64,000 nt of DNA from Hydrogenophaga sp. A37 (GCF_002001205.1 NZ_MUNZ01000144.1:37029-101028); one strand, 5' to 3'; shown: positions 1 to 9,207, numbered from the stretch's first letter. Notes: generated by a model not told the origin, from the sequence alone. A program made the numbers and translations.

Positions 1-1365
1 GGGGTGGCCGTGCTGGCCACCGGCTACTGGGCGGCGAAGAAGGGGCGCGACGCGCTGGAGTTGTACTGGGACCTCGGCGCCAACACCGGCCTGAATTCGG
101 CCAAGGTCACGGCCATGCTCACCGAGGGCGCGTCGACGGCGAGCGCCGTGGCGCTGCAAACCGGCTCGGCCGACGCCAAGGGCGCGAAGACGGTGGAGGC
201 CACCTACGAGGTGCCCTACCTGGCCCACGCCTGCATGGAGCCGATGAACTGCACCGCCTGGGTCAAGCCCGACGGCGTGGAGATCTGGGCCGGCACGCAG
301 AGCCAGGGCCCGGTGCAGGGCATCCTGAGCCAGGTGGCTTCGGTTGATCCGGGCAAGGTCAAGGTCAACACCATGATGCTGGGCGGGGGCTTCGGCCGCC
401 GCTTCGCGCCCGACTTCGTGATCGACGCCACCCTGCTCTCCAAGATCAGCGGTGCGCCGGTCAAGCTCATCTACACCCGCGAAGACGACATGGCCGCCGG
501 CTTCTACCGGCCCGCGTCGGTGGCGAAATTCAGCGGCGGCCTGAGCGCCGACGGCAAGGCCACCGTGTTGAATGCAGGCGTGGGTTCGCCCTCCATCATG
601 GATGCCTCGGGCTTCATGAAGATCCCTGAAAACGGCGTGGACAGCTTCGCCATGGAAGGCATTGCCGACCACCCCTACAACATCGCCAACCAGCGCCTTG
701 CCTATGGCCGCAAGGAACCCGGGCCCACTGTGTGGTTCTGGCGCTCGGTCGGCCACTCGCAGAACATCTTCTTCATGGAGAGCTTCATCGACGAGATGGC
801 CGCCGCCGCCGGCAAGGACCCCTATCAGTTCCGCCGCGCCCTGCTCGACAAGCAGCCGCGCTACAAGCAGGTGCTCGAAGTGGCGGCGCAGAAGGCCGGC
901 TGGGGCAAGCCGCTGCCGGCGGGCGTGTTCCGCGGCATCGCGGTGGCGCAGAGCTTCGGCAGCTACGTGGCCGAGGTGGTCGAGGTCTCGGTCAACCCCG
1001 ACGGCTCGCCCAAGGTGCACCGCGTGGTCGCGGCCGTGGACTGCGGCATGACGGTCAACCCCGCGATCATCGAACGCCAGATCGAAGGCGGCATCGTGTT
1101 CGGCCTCACCGCCGCGCTCTACGGCAAGATCACCCTCAAAGACGGCCGGGTGGAGCAGGGCAACTTCCACGACTACCCCGTGCTGCGCCACCACGAGATG
1201 CCCAAGGTGGAGGTGCACATCGTCAAGAGCACCGAAAAACCCGGCGGCATCGGCGAGCCCGGCACACCGCCCATCGCGCCCGCCGTGGCCAACGCGCTGT
1301 TCGCCGCCACCGGCAAACGCCTGCGCAGCCTGCCGTTTGACACGGAGCAACTGAAGAAGGCCTGA
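1..1365 (+). CDS. Molybdopterin-binding subunit of a xanthine dehydrogenase/isoquinoline oxidoreductase-type enzyme (5' partial)
   Basis: The reading frame is open from the first base, so only the C-terminal 454 or so residues are present. The segment carries the MLGGGFGRRF loop typical of the large, molybdopterin-binding subunit of molybdenum hydroxylases, and near the C-terminus GIGEPGTPP, which contains the glutamate used as catalytic base in this family. The single-polypeptide style resembles IorB (isoquinoline 1-oxidoreductase beta chain) and related aldehyde dehydrogenases more than classical XdhB. Such enzymes hydroxylate aldehydes or N-heterocycles and pass electrons to a [2Fe-2S] subunit, expected upstream outside the window. 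The substrate cannot be read from the sequence. A strong terminator follows directly, so this is the last gene of its operon. Confidence 0.9.
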   Translation, partial: GVAVLATGYWAAKKGRDALELYWDLGANTGLNSAKVTAMLTEGASTASAVALQTGSADAKGAKTVEATYEVPYLAHACMEPMNCTAWVKPDGVEIWAGTQSQGPVQGILSQVASVDPGKVKVNTMMLGGGFGRRFAPDFVIDATLLSKISGAPVKLIYTREDDMAAGFYRPASVAKFSGGLSADGKATVLNAGVGSPSIMDASGFMKIPENGVDSFAMEGIADHPYNIANQRLAYGRKEPGPTVWFWRSVGHSQNIFFMESFIDEMAAAAGKDPYQFRRALLDKQPRYKQVLEVAAQKAGWGKPLPAGVFRGIAVAQSFGSYVAEVVEVSVNPDGSPKVHRVVAAVDCGMTVNPAIIERQIEGGIVFGLTAALYGKITLKDGRVEQGNFHDYPVLRHHEMPKVEVHIVKSTEKPGGIGEPGTPPIAPAVANALFAATGKRLRSLPFDTEQLKKA

Positions 1366-1401
1366 AGCCCGCCAACGTCTCTCACAAGCCTCCCGTGCAA
1401 C

Positions 1402-1431
1402 CCCCGGCCATTCGCAAGGCCGGGGTTTTTT
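1402..1431 (+). terminator. Rho-independent terminator
   Basis: An 8-bp perfect GC stem (CCCCGGCC, 1402-1409, with GGCCGGGG, 1418-1425) with an 8-nt loop is followed by six T (1426-1431). It lies 37 bases after the molybdenum hydroxylase stop codon and ends that operon. Confidence 0.9.
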
Positions 1432-1537
1432 CTTGATCAGAGGATGGTTGGACAAGTTCTCAGGCGCATCACGATGACGTTGCTTGTTTAGCCAGACCTT
1501 GGGCGGACAATGCGGACGGAGTCGGCCTATGGCAACC

Positions 1538-1554
1538 GTACGAAGAAATCGTAC
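1538..1554. promoter_or_regulatory. Inverted repeat upstream of the DUF262 gene
   Basis: Perfect 6-bp arms GTACGA (1538-1543) and TCGTAC (1549-1554) are separated by five bases. The site lies about 85 bases upstream of the DUF262 gene, within an otherwise empty 200-base gap, so it could be an operator. No regulator gene is adjacent. Confidence 0.35.
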
Positions 1555-1637
1555 AGTTGGGGTTTCCAGTGTCGGAAAGCAGACTGTGGGCTGCACCTCA
1601 TCGTCGCCGCTGTATCCCACCTTCCAGCATCAAGAAC

Positions 1638-3338
1638 ATGGCCAAGAGCAATCTGTTGAAGACCCAGGACGTGACGTTTCTGGACCTGATCGGCAACGGC
1701 AAAAAGTACCGAGTGCCTTCGTTTCAGCGTGACTACGCTTGGGAAGAAGAGCAATGGGAAGACCTTTGGACCGACGTGCAGGAGTTGCTGACCTCTCCGG
1801 GCAGCTTTCACTACATGGGGGCGCTGGTGGTCGAGGCGTCTTCAGACCGTGAGTTTCAGATCATTGACGGGCAGCAGCGGGTGGCCACGCTCAGCCTGTT
1901 GGCGCTTGCGGTGATCCAGCGGCTTCACAATTTGCCGGGTGACCACGCAAGCCGTGCGGCCAATGCGGACCGGGCCGCCCAGCTGCGCAACCGCTTCATT
2001 GGTGAAAAGGATCCAGCTTCGTTGCTGGAGAGCAGCAAGCTGTTTTTGAACGATACCGACGACGGTTTTTTCCAGGACTATCTGGTGCAGTTGCGTCCGC
2101 CGTTGAATCCGAGAGGTTTGCCCAAGTCCAACCGCCTGCTGTGGCAGTGTTTTGAATGGTTTGGAAAACGCTTGGCCGAGTCGGGTCTGGAGGGCGAGGC
2201 TCTGGCGCGATTGCTGTCTGACACGGTAGCGCGGCAGTTGCTCTTCATCTTGATCACGGTGGAAGATGACATCAGCGCTTACACGGTGTTTGAAACCCTC
2301 AATGCGCGGGGCCTGGAACTGTCTTCAACCGACCTGCTCAAGAACTATCTGTTTTCTCGGGTGGCCACTGCTACAGATCTGAAGGCACTTCAGCGGCGCT
2401 GGCACCAGATGATCGGCACTGTCAAGCACGAACGGTTTCCGGATTTTCTGCGTTACCACCTGTTGTGTCGTTCTCCGCAGATACGCAAGCAGCGTCTTTT
2501 CAAGAAGGTGCGGGAAGATGTGCGCTCATCGGCCGATGTGTTTGCGCTGATGGGTGCCTTGGAGCAGCGCGCCGATGTATTTGCCGCCATGGATGACACG
2601 GCCCATGAGTTCTGGATGGACCGCCCGATGGCTCGGCCATATGTGCGTGATTTGATGCTTTTTGGTGTGCGTCAGCACATGCCACTCGTTTTTGCTGCCT
2701 GGGAATGCATGAACCCAGACGACTTCACGCGTGTTTTGAAATTGTTGTGCGTGCTCTCTGTTCGTTACACCGTGATCGGTAGCTTGAATACGAATGAACT
2801 GGAGCCGGTCTACCACCGCGCAGCCAAAGCTGTGCTCGATGGTGCGGCATCCACTCCAGCTGAGGTCTTCGGGCTTTTGCGAGGTGTCTACGTTGATGAC
2901 GAAAAGTTCATGCGTGACTTCTCGCACAAGGAGATGGAGACCACGGGTCGCCGAAAGAAGGTGGTGAAGTACATGCTCTGTCAGCTTGAGAGCGATGTCG
3001 CTGGAGTCAACAGAGATTGGGAAACCGACCCCGGAACCATCGAGCACATCCTTCCAGAGAATCCGGCAGGTGAATGGGATGAGGCATTCAATCCTGAGCG
3101 TCAAAAAGACTTTATCTACCGACTGGGTAACCTGTTGCTGCTGGAGCCCTCCTTGAATCGCAACTGTCGCAATGCCGCCTTTGGCGAAAAGCTGGAGCTG
3201 TATCGCGACAGTGCTTACGAGCAGACCAGGCAGTTGAGTGAATCTGGAACCACAGACTGGAGCCCTGCCACATTGATGGCCAGGCAGCGGCGCATGGCTG
3301 AGCGGGCAGCGCACATTTGGCGTTCAGACTTTTCCTGA
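1638..3338 (+). CDS. DUF262/DUF1524 protein (GmrSD-like modification-dependent nuclease)
   Basis: The 566-residue protein has an N-terminal DUF262 domain with PSFQRDYAW at about 27-35 and the ParB-like nucleotide-binding motif DGQQR at 77-81. The C-terminal DUF1524 domain has the His-Me finger motif HILPEN at about 470 and GNLLLL at about 497. This order is that of fused GmrS-GmrD proteins, type IV enzymes that cut modified (for example glucosylated hydroxymethylcytosine) phage DNA using NTP; restriction activity here is inferred from the family. The ATG at 1638 is preferred over an in-frame codon at 1557 because homology begins there. Base composition is visibly less GC-rich than the neighbours, and no partner methylase is present, both consistent with acquisition by transfer. 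Confidence 0.85.
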   Translation: MAKSNLLKTQDVTFLDLIGNGKKYRVPSFQRDYAWEEEQWEDLWTDVQELLTSPGSFHYMGALVVEASSDREFQIIDGQQRVATLSLLALAVIQRLHNLPGDHASRAANADRAAQLRNRFIGEKDPASLLESSKLFLNDTDDGFFQDYLVQLRPPLNPRGLPKSNRLLWQCFEWFGKRLAESGLEGEALARLLSDTVARQLLFILITVEDDISAYTVFETLNARGLELSSTDLLKNYLFSRVATATDLKALQRRWHQMIGTVKHERFPDFLRYHLLCRSPQIRKQRLFKKVREDVRSSADVFALMGALEQRADVFAAMDDTAHEFWMDRPMARPYVRDLMLFGVRQHMPLVFAAWECMNPDDFTRVLKLLCVLSVRYTVIGSLNTNELEPVYHRAAKAVLDGAASTPAEVFGLLRGVYVDDEKFMRDFSHKEMETTGRRKKVVKYMLCQLESDVAGVNRDWETDPGTIEHILPENPAGEWDEAFNPERQKDFIYRLGNLLLLEPSLNRNCRNAAFGEKLELYRDSAYEQTRQLSESGTTDWSPATLMARQRRMAERAAHIWRSDFS

Positions 3339-3488
3339 TGGACTGGGTAAGAGTCGTTCTCGGTTAAACCCAACGCTCAAATCCGTGAGTAGGGGCGCGT
3401 GGATCAGCGCTGCTTCAAGCCATTCCCCAAGACGGAGCTCCACTAAACTCATGGACCCCCGGTCAGCACACAACACAAGGAACTCCCC

Positions 3489-4202
3489 ATGGGCGCGCAG
3501 TGGAAAGCGAAACACAAGGATCTGGCGGCCAACGCCAAGGGCAGGCTCTTCGGCAAGCTGGCCAAAGACATCATGATCGCCGCGCGCCACGGCGCCGACC
3601 CGGCGGCCAACGCGCGCTTGCGGCTGGTGATGGAGCAGGCGCGCAAGGTGTCCATGCCCAAGGAGACGCTGGACCGCGCGATCAAGAAGGGCGCGGGGCT
3701 CACCGGCGAGGCCGTGCATTTCGAACACGTCATCTATGAAGGCTTCGCGCCGCACCGCGTGCCGGTGATGGTCGAGTGCCTGACCGACAACGTGAACCGC
3801 GCCGCCTCCGACATGCGCGTGCTGTTCCGCAAGGGCCAACTCGGCAGCAGCGGCACGGTGTCGTGGGACTTCGCCCACGTCGGCATCATTGAGGCCGAGG
3901 CCGCAGCCAAGGGCGCCGACGCCGAGATGGCCGCCATCGAGGCCGGCGCGCAAGACTTCGAACCCGCCGACGAAGAGGGTGTGTGTGTCTTCCTCACCGA
4001 CCCGACCGACCTCGACCTGGTCAGCCGCGCGCTGCCGGCGCAGGGCTTCACCGTGTTGTCCGCCAAGCTCGGCTACCGGCCCAAGAACCCGGTCAACCCG
4101 GCGAGCCTGAGCGCCGAGGCGCTGGAAGAGGTGGAGGCCTTTCTCGCCGCCATCGACGAAAACGAAGACGTGCAGAACGTCTTCGCGGGGTTGGCCGGCT
4201 GA
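3489..4202 (+). CDS. YebC/PmpR-family protein
   Basis: A 237-residue member of the YebC/TACO1 family, recognised from [20 protein letters not shown] at the N-terminus, the following K-I-AAR-G-DP-AN-RLR region, and the three-domain length. It starts MGAQWK rather than MAGHSKW, which is the YeeN-like subgroup. Members act as DNA-binding regulators or as factors that help ribosomes through proline stretches; which role applies is not visible. A good AAGGAA ribosome site lies about 6 bases upstream. The stop overlaps the next start (TGATG), so it is translationally coupled to the phospholipase D gene, an unusual partner. Confidence 0.9.
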   Translation: MGAQWKAKHKDLAANAKGRLFGKLAKDIMIAARHGADPAANARLRLVMEQARKVSMPKETLDRAIKKGAGLTGEAVHFEHVIYEGFAPHRVPVMVECLTDNVNRAASDMRVLFRKGQLGSSGTVSWDFAHVGIIEAEAAAKGADAEMAAIEAGAQDFEPADEEGVCVFLTDPTDLDLVSRALPAQGFTVLSAKLGYRPKNPVNPASLSAEALEEVEAFLAAIDENEDVQNVFAGLAG

Positions 4203-5644
4203 TGGCCTCGCGCTGGAACCCCTGGCGCTTCGTGCGCTGGATCGGCATCGCGCTGCTGGTGCTGGTGATCGGCGTGCCGCTGCTGTTCTACGCCGCGTTC
4301 ATGGGCATTCAGGAAGCAAGCGAGCGCCAGTGGCTGGGCCAGGCGCCGCAGCACGCGGCCACCGACGTGCGTTCGCGCAAGCCGCACCCCGTGGCGCTGC
4401 TCGATGTGGGCTTTGATTCGCTGGCCGTGCGCCTGCGCATGATCGAAGAGGCCCGCGAATCCATCGAGCTCGAGTTCTTCATCTACGAAATCGACGAAGC
4501 CAGCCGCCTCATCACGCAGGCGCTGGCCCGCAAGGCCGCACAGGGCGTGAAGGTGCGCATTCTGGTTGATTTCGCCATGCCCATCTTCAAGCTCGCGCCG
4601 CACTACGCGCGCACGCTGGAGGCGGCGGGTGTGCAGGTGCGCTACTACAACACCTCGGGTATCGCACGCTTCTTCGCCATGCAACACCGCACCCACCGCA
4701 AGCTGCTCGTGGTCGACCGCAAGGAGGCGGTGATCGGCGGGCGCAACATCGGCAACGACTACTTCGACCTCTCGCCCCACTACAACTTTCTTGACAGCGA
4801 TCTGCTGATCCGGGGCGAGATTGCCTCGGCCATTGTCGACAGCTTCGAGCTCTACTGGGCGTCGGACTGGGTGACCAACCCGAAAGACCTGGCGGTCGAC
4901 GCGAGCGCGGCCGGCCTCGATCTGCTCGCCCAGCCCACCGCCACCGAAGTCGCGCTGCGCGCCGAGTTGAAGGCGCACCAGCCGCAGCACAGCTTCACCA
5001 CCTGCAACGACACCCACTTCGTCACCGACTACCCGGGCTCCGGCGTCGAGCGCCGCCGCGTCTACACCGCGATTGCGCAGCTGGTGAGCGAAGCGCGCCA
5101 ACGCGTGATCGTTGAAAGCCCTTACCTCGTGTTGCGCGGCGACGGCATCGGGCTGCTGCAGAGCGTGTTGAAGCGCGGCGTGAAGCTGCAGTTCCTCACC
5201 AACACCCTGCACTCGACCGACGCGTTTTACGCCGTGGCCAGCCTCTCCGACTCGCTGGACCGCCTGAACCTGCCCAACCTCGAAATCTGGGGCTACGACG
5301 GCCGGCCGCTGAAGCAGGGCGAGAGAGCACCCGCTTCCGCGCGCTGGGGCGTGCACGGCAAACGCGCCGTGTTCGACGACCGCACCGTGGTGGTTGGCAC
5401 CTACAACATGGACCCGCGCTCGGCCAACCTCAACTCCGAGCTGATCGTGATCTGCCGCGACAACCCCACGCTGGCCGCGACCATGACCAAGAGCCTGCAG
5501 GCGCGCCTGAAGCAATCGCGCCCCATCAGCGGCACGCCCGGGGCGGGCGGCTACAACGCGCTGATCGAAGGCGCCGACGCCGACGCGATCTTTCAGATGC
5601 GCATGGTCACGCCGTTCGCGAGCTTCCTGGACTTTCTGCTGTAG
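4202..5644 (+). CDS. Phospholipase D-family protein, cardiolipin synthase-like (ClsC type)
   Basis: The 480-residue protein has one N-terminal membrane helix (about 14-36) and two HxK(x)4D catalytic motifs: H165/K167/D172 in HRKLLVVD, followed by GGRN, and H385/K387/D392 in HGKRAVFD, followed by GTYNMDPRS. Two HKD motifs form one active site that transfers a phosphatidyl group by way of a phosphohistidine. Arrangement and length fit ClsC-like cardiolipin synthases, which use phosphatidylethanolamine and phosphatidylglycerol at the inner membrane. The start is fixed by the ATG overlapping the YebC stop; longer in-frame extensions run back into the yebC reading frame. A bacterial phospholipase is the alternative. 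Confidence 0.9.
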   Translation: MASRWNPWRFVRWIGIALLVLVIGVPLLFYAAFMGIQEASERQWLGQAPQHAATDVRSRKPHPVALLDVGFDSLAVRLRMIEEARESIELEFFIYEIDEASRLITQALARKAAQGVKVRILVDFAMPIFKLAPHYARTLEAAGVQVRYYNTSGIARFFAMQHRTHRKLLVVDRKEAVIGGRNIGNDYFDLSPHYNFLDSDLLIRGEIASAIVDSFELYWASDWVTNPKDLAVDASAAGLDLLAQPTATEVALRAELKAHQPQHSFTTCNDTHFVTDYPGSGVERRRVYTAIAQLVSEARQRVIVESPYLVLRGDGIGLLQSVLKRGVKLQFLTNTLHSTDAFYAVASLSDSLDRLNLPNLEIWGYDGRPLKQGERAPASARWGVHGKRAVFDDRTVVVGTYNMDPRSANLNSELIVICRDNPTLAATMTKSLQARLKQSRPISGTPGAGGYNALIEGADADAIFQMRMVTPFASFLDFLL

Positions 5645-5693
5645 CGCGCGTCCCGGCGCTAGCATGGGGCCTGTTTGCCACGAAGGAACCACC

Positions 5694-6326
5694 ATGCCCA
5701 CCACGCCCCGCCAGAAACCCGTGTCGCCCAACAACCCCTGCCCGTTCCTCAGGACCCTGGTGGCCCAGGGTCTGGTGCCCGACGACGTGGTGCCCATCGG
5801 CGAGCTGACGGACGCCATCTTGAAAGTGGCCCGCACCGGCGAGGGCGAGCCCACGCTGCCGGCCGCCGCGATCCGCGCGGTGGCACTGGCGGCGAACGGC
5901 CTGGGCCCGCTGCAACTGCTGCGCGCTGGCATGGACGGTGTGGCGTTGAACGCGCTGCGCGGCGGGCCGCTGGACAAACAGGGTGCGGGCTCGGGCATCC
6001 TGAGCGCGACGGCGACCGTCGACGCCGAGCAACTGGACCGGCTTGATCAATTCGCCAGCGACCACGTGAACGCCCGGGGCCGCAAGGAGCGCGGCCTTGA
6101 CCGGGCCGCGCTGGACCGCATGATGGACGCCAACATCGAGCGCGCCGCCAGCCCGCGGCTGCTCGACCGCCAGCTCATGGACGGTGAATGGCCCATCCTG
6201 CTGCAGGTCATGGGCAAAGAAGGCAAGGCCGGCCGTTACCTCAGCGTCAAAGAGGTGAGCGACCTGTTCCTCCACCGGCGCTTCCCGCGGCGCATGGCCG
6301 CTGCGCTGAAAGATCAGCGCGGCTGA
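5694..6326 (+). CDS. Uncharacterised protein with N-terminal Pro-Cys-Pro motif
   Basis: A 210-residue soluble protein that I cannot assign with certainty. It begins with a basic leader, then NNPCPFLRTLVAQGLVPDD, with P15-C16-P17. In heme-thiolate chloroperoxidases and unspecific peroxygenases a PCP motif followed by a CPxLNxLANHGYLP-like helix supplies the heme thiolate, and this segment resembles that pattern. The remainder is helical and charged, with EWPILLQVMG and LSVKEVSDLFLHRRFP near the C-terminus. No signal peptide or membrane segment is seen. The ATG at 5694 follows a GAAGGAACC ribosome site; an upstream ATG at 5664 is less well placed. The heme-protein idea is inference. Confidence 0.75.
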   Translation: MPTTPRQKPVSPNNPCPFLRTLVAQGLVPDDVVPIGELTDAILKVARTGEGEPTLPAAAIRAVALAANGLGPLQLLRAGMDGVALNALRGGPLDKQGAGSGILSATATVDAEQLDRLDQFASDHVNARGRKERGLDRAALDRMMDANIERAASPRLLDRQLMDGEWPILLQVMGKEGKAGRYLSVKEVSDLFLHRRFPRRMAAALKDQRG

Positions 6327-6332
6327 TCGCTG

Positions 6333-7187
6333 TTAACGCGTGGGCGCCGAGAGCGTCACGTCCAGCGGCCCGTACCAGGCGGTCACCGTGGCGCCCGAGT
6401 TGTTGGAGTCGGTCATCAGGCCCAGCCCGATCAGCGCACCGGGCGTTTCGCCGAAGGCCTTCTTGAAATCGGCCTCGATGTCGCGGTCAAAGTCCACCCA
6501 CTGGTTCAGGCGGTCCGGGCCGGACTCCACCACGATCTGGCGGATGCGGTTGGTGTAGGGGTTGGGGATCACGCTGCCCGCGGGGTAGCGGCTGTCCCAC
6601 ACATACATGATCGACGCGTAGGGCAGCGGCTTGCCCGCGATCAGGCTCGACAGCTCGGACACGATGTGGTCACGCGCCGTCCACTGCTTGCTGCGGTCGC
6701 CCTCAAAACTCAAGATCAGCCGCGCCACCGCGTCGTCTTCGCCCTTTTCCTTCAGGTCGAACGCCGGGTTGAGCGTCGGGACGAACAGCGAGAACCGGAT
6801 GCGCTTGGGCAGCGCGCCGGGCGTGGGCGCCAGGGGCAGGCTCAGCGTGCTGTTGGCGCCCTCGGCCTGGGCCATCACCGCCGGGCGGCCTTCGTGCTCG
6901 GTGGCGTTGTAGTGCGTGGGCCGGCGGTTCATGTAGACCTGATGCTCCCAGCGCGCCGCGGGCGCCACACCCTCGATGTGGTTGCGGCTTTGCCAGGCCG
7001 TGCCGTCCAGCACCACCGGGCGCGACTTGGCGCGGCCACCGTCTTCTTCCGACTCGTCGGCCTCCACCACGTCTGTGGTGTCGGTCTGCGGCCCGGCGCA
7101 GGCGGCGAGCACAGCGCACAGCAGCAGCGACGCGAAACGGGTCGTGATGTGCGGCGTGAGAGGGGAGGGGCGGGGAAGAAGCGTCAT
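6333..7187 (-). CDS. DUF3047 domain lipoprotein
   Basis: The 284-residue protein has a lipoprotein signal peptide with a hydrophobic core and the lipobox LAAC, so the mature protein is probably lipid-anchored in the envelope. A short acidic linker (VVEADESEEDGG) follows. The rest matches the DUF3047 layout, with WQSRNHIEG, a beta-rich middle containing the long tryptophan/tyrosine stretch around YASIMYVWDSRYPAGSVIPN, and a C-terminal WVDFDRDIEADFKKAFGE followed by GLGLMTDSNNSG. No biochemical function is known for the family. It is convergent with the Pro-Cys-Pro protein gene, with only 6 bases between the stops. Confidence 0.85.
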   Translation of the reverse strand: MTLLPRPSPLTPHITTRFASLLLCAVLAACAGPQTDTTDVVEADESEEDGGRAKSRPVVLDGTAWQSRNHIEGVAPAARWEHQVYMNRRPTHYNATEHEGRPAVMAQAEGANSTLSLPLAPTPGALPKRIRFSLFVPTLNPAFDLKEKGEDDAVARLILSFEGDRSKQWTARDHIVSELSSLIAGKPLPYASIMYVWDSRYPAGSVIPNPYTNRIRQIVVESGPDRLNQWVDFDRDIEADFKKAFGETPGALIGLGLMTDSNNSGATVTAWYGPLDVTLSAPTR

Positions 7188-7369
7188 GGCGAACGGCGGT
7201 CAGGGCTGGCCGGGTGCCGGGCCAGCGTGGGCGAAAGAGGGCGAAAAATTGGGACGTATTGTGCCGTTTCCCGCCTTAAGGGAGGCTTGCAGCGCCGCGC
7301 TCTTTGCCTTCGGTTACCGGCCTCGCGGCCTGTTACGGCTGGAAGGCGCCGGTGTTCGACCGGTTGGGA

Positions 7370-7711
7370 TCAGGCCCGGGTGTCCAGCAGCGTGCCCAAC
7401 ACGCGGTCTTCCGTCTCGACCGTGCGCAGGTTGGCCGCAAAGCTGTAGACGCTCATGCGCTGCGCGACCATGTCTTCGGCCAGGTGCCCGAAGTCGCCAC
7501 CAGCCGACGTGCCCGCCGCGTCCTGATTCACCTGCGCGTCCACACCTCCCAGGCCTGGCCGGGCCGTCTGCGTCACCCCCTGCCGCTGGAAACCCGGCGT
7601 CTGCGCGTTGGCCACGTTGTGCGCGCTCGTGTCCAGCCGAAGCTGCGCGGCGCGCATGCCACTCAGGCCGATGGCGGCGACGGAGGAGCCAGAGAGGGCG
7701 GAGATGGACAT
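7370..7711 (-). CDS. Orphan flagellar basal-body rod-like protein
   Basis: This 113-residue protein resembles the ends of flagellar rod/hook proteins (FlgB/FlgC/FlgG family): an N-terminal SGMRAAQLRLDTSAHNVANAQTPGF, containing the conserved ANxxTPGF rod signature, and a C-terminal helix VAQRMSVYSFAANLRTVETEDRVLGTLLDT that would pack with it. The usual central domain is very short. No other flagellar gene is in the window. It could be an exported rod-type protein with a lost or reduced core, or a small relative with another role. Confidence 0.8.
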   Translation of the reverse strand: MSISALSGSSVAAIGLSGMRAAQLRLDTSAHNVANAQTPGFQRQGVTQTARPGLGGVDAQVNQDAAGTSAGGDFGHLAEDMVAQRMSVYSFAANLRTVETEDRVLGTLLDTRA

Positions 7712-7929
7712 GGTGTGTGGCGGCGAGATGTGGGGCGTCTGACAGACTTTTCGGCGGGATGGTTGAAGACTGAAGGGGTTGATCGGTGTGTCCGACGAGT
7801 GGCGGTGGATCGGGGGTTTCAGTCGCTTGGGCGGCTATCGGACATGAGCTGACCGCCACGACGGTCAGCTTTCGAGTTCCGCCAGTTTGGTAGTCTTGTC
7901 TTTCGATCGAAAGGCAAGAGGGAGGCGAC

Positions 7930-9207
7930 GTGCCAGCTATACAGATGACCACAGAGGATGTACCCAGGATTTACCGGCGCCTAGCGACCGCAATTGGTGC
8001 TGAACACTGGCAAGGTGCGGTGGCGCGGCAGGAAGAGGCGATTCGGGCGAATCACTTTCTTGGTGACTACCTGCGTTCGGAGTACGCCATCGCATACCAG
8101 TTGGACCGGCTGCGAAGACTGGTGGCGCGGTTTGGCACGGTGCCCCACGACGCCTGTAACGACCCAAGCACCTTTCCTTCGCTGGCCTTTGCTGCCCAGG
8201 TGCTCAGAGTCCTGGAGATGAGCCCGGCCAAGCAGGCCAAAGCATTCGTCAGACGGGTTCGAACTGCCCTCAGCAGTTCCACGGAGATGCACGGTCTGCG
8301 TTTGGAGTTGCAAGCAGCGACTCACTTCGCCCGTCGGGGGCATCGTGTGGCTTGGCACAGAGTGAAAAACGAGGGATCTTTTGATCTCTTGATTGGTGAC
8401 CTCGGCCCTAGTGGGCTCGAGATCGAGTGCAAGTCCATTTCGGAAAATAAAGGCCGCCGTATCCATCGACGCGCTTCACTGGATTTCTGGAGCGAGCTGT
8501 GGAAAGACTTGGCTAGCGTTGCACAGAACTTGCGCTCGGGGCTTGCGGTTGTGCTGACTGTTCCCTATCGAATACCGGATGACGCGCAGGAACAAGGCGC
8601 TCTTGGGAGAGAGGTTGTTACTCGAATCTTGGCAGGTAGTGGAGCGACCTTGGGTGGAGGCGCGGTAGTGCGCATAGAGCCCTTCGATCCGGCCAGGATC
8701 GAAGCGGCGAAGGACAGGAGCCGTGACGAGTTGAGGAAGGCAATTGACGATGCGACGGGTACCGCCAATCGAGAGGTAGCCGTTTACGGGACCCCAGCGG
8801 GCGGAATGCTTGCCTTTGTGATGCAAAGTGCAGTTGAGGACGATGTGCTGGACCAGGTGTTTGCGACCCTCGACGACTCTGCGGCGCGACAGTTCACACG
8901 CAAGCGTGGTGCATTGTTCTGGGTGCAGTTGCAAGGCATCGATGCAGATCAGTTACTGTCAATACACGAACAAGACGGGGGCTCTAAGGAGCAACCAACG
9001 GCATTGAGAATCAGAGCTAGCGCCTTCCTCCATCGCGCACCGGACCACATCGTCGGTGTTGTCTTCAGCAGTAGAAGCGGCCTTTCTCCCGTTGTCGATG
9101 GCAAAACGGACTCGGCCGGGGCAACGTACTTCTTTCTGAAAGAAGAAAGCCCACTTTGGCATGCCAGCTTTCGCGGACCGCTTCGACCCATAGGGGTCGC
9201 GAATTAG
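7930..9207 (+). CDS. Uncharacterised protein with a PD-(D/E)XK nuclease-like motif
   Basis: The 425-residue protein has no clear family that I recognise. Residues 120-170 carry a pattern typical of the restriction-endonuclease fold: E126 in RLELQAATHF, D152 in SFDLLIGD, and E166-C-K168 in LEIECKS. This suggests a metal-dependent nuclease core after an N-terminal helical domain; the C-terminal half is mixed alpha/beta without a known motif. Translation probably starts at the GTG at 7930, four bases after GGAGG; an ATG at 7945 lacks a ribosome site. The coding DNA is less GC-rich than the surroundings, which suggests transfer. No methylase or helicase partner is nearby, so a defence role is only a guess. 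Confidence 0.75.
   Translation: MPAIQMTTEDVPRIYRRLATAIGAEHWQGAVARQEEAIRANHFLGDYLRSEYAIAYQLDRLRRLVARFGTVPHDACNDPSTFPSLAFAAQVLRVLEMSPAKQAKAFVRRVRTALSSSTEMHGLRLELQAATHFARRGHRVAWHRVKNEGSFDLLIGDLGPSGLEIECKSISENKGRRIHRRASLDFWSELWKDLASVAQNLRSGLAVVLTVPYRIPDDAQEQGALGREVVTRILAGSGATLGGGAVVRIEPFDPARIEAAKDRSRDELRKAIDDATGTANREVAVYGTPAGGMLAFVMQSAVEDDVLDQVFATLDDSAARQFTRKRGALFWVQLQGIDADQLLSIHEQDGGSKEQPTALRIRASAFLHRAPDHIVGVVFSSRSGLSPVVDGKTDSAGATYFFLKEESPLWHASFRGPLRPIGVAN

Noticed and set aside
4073..5998. 641-codon open frame on the minus strand
   Set aside because: Antisense to the phospholipase D gene; composition rich in His, Arg and Gln as expected from a shadow of a high-GC gene.
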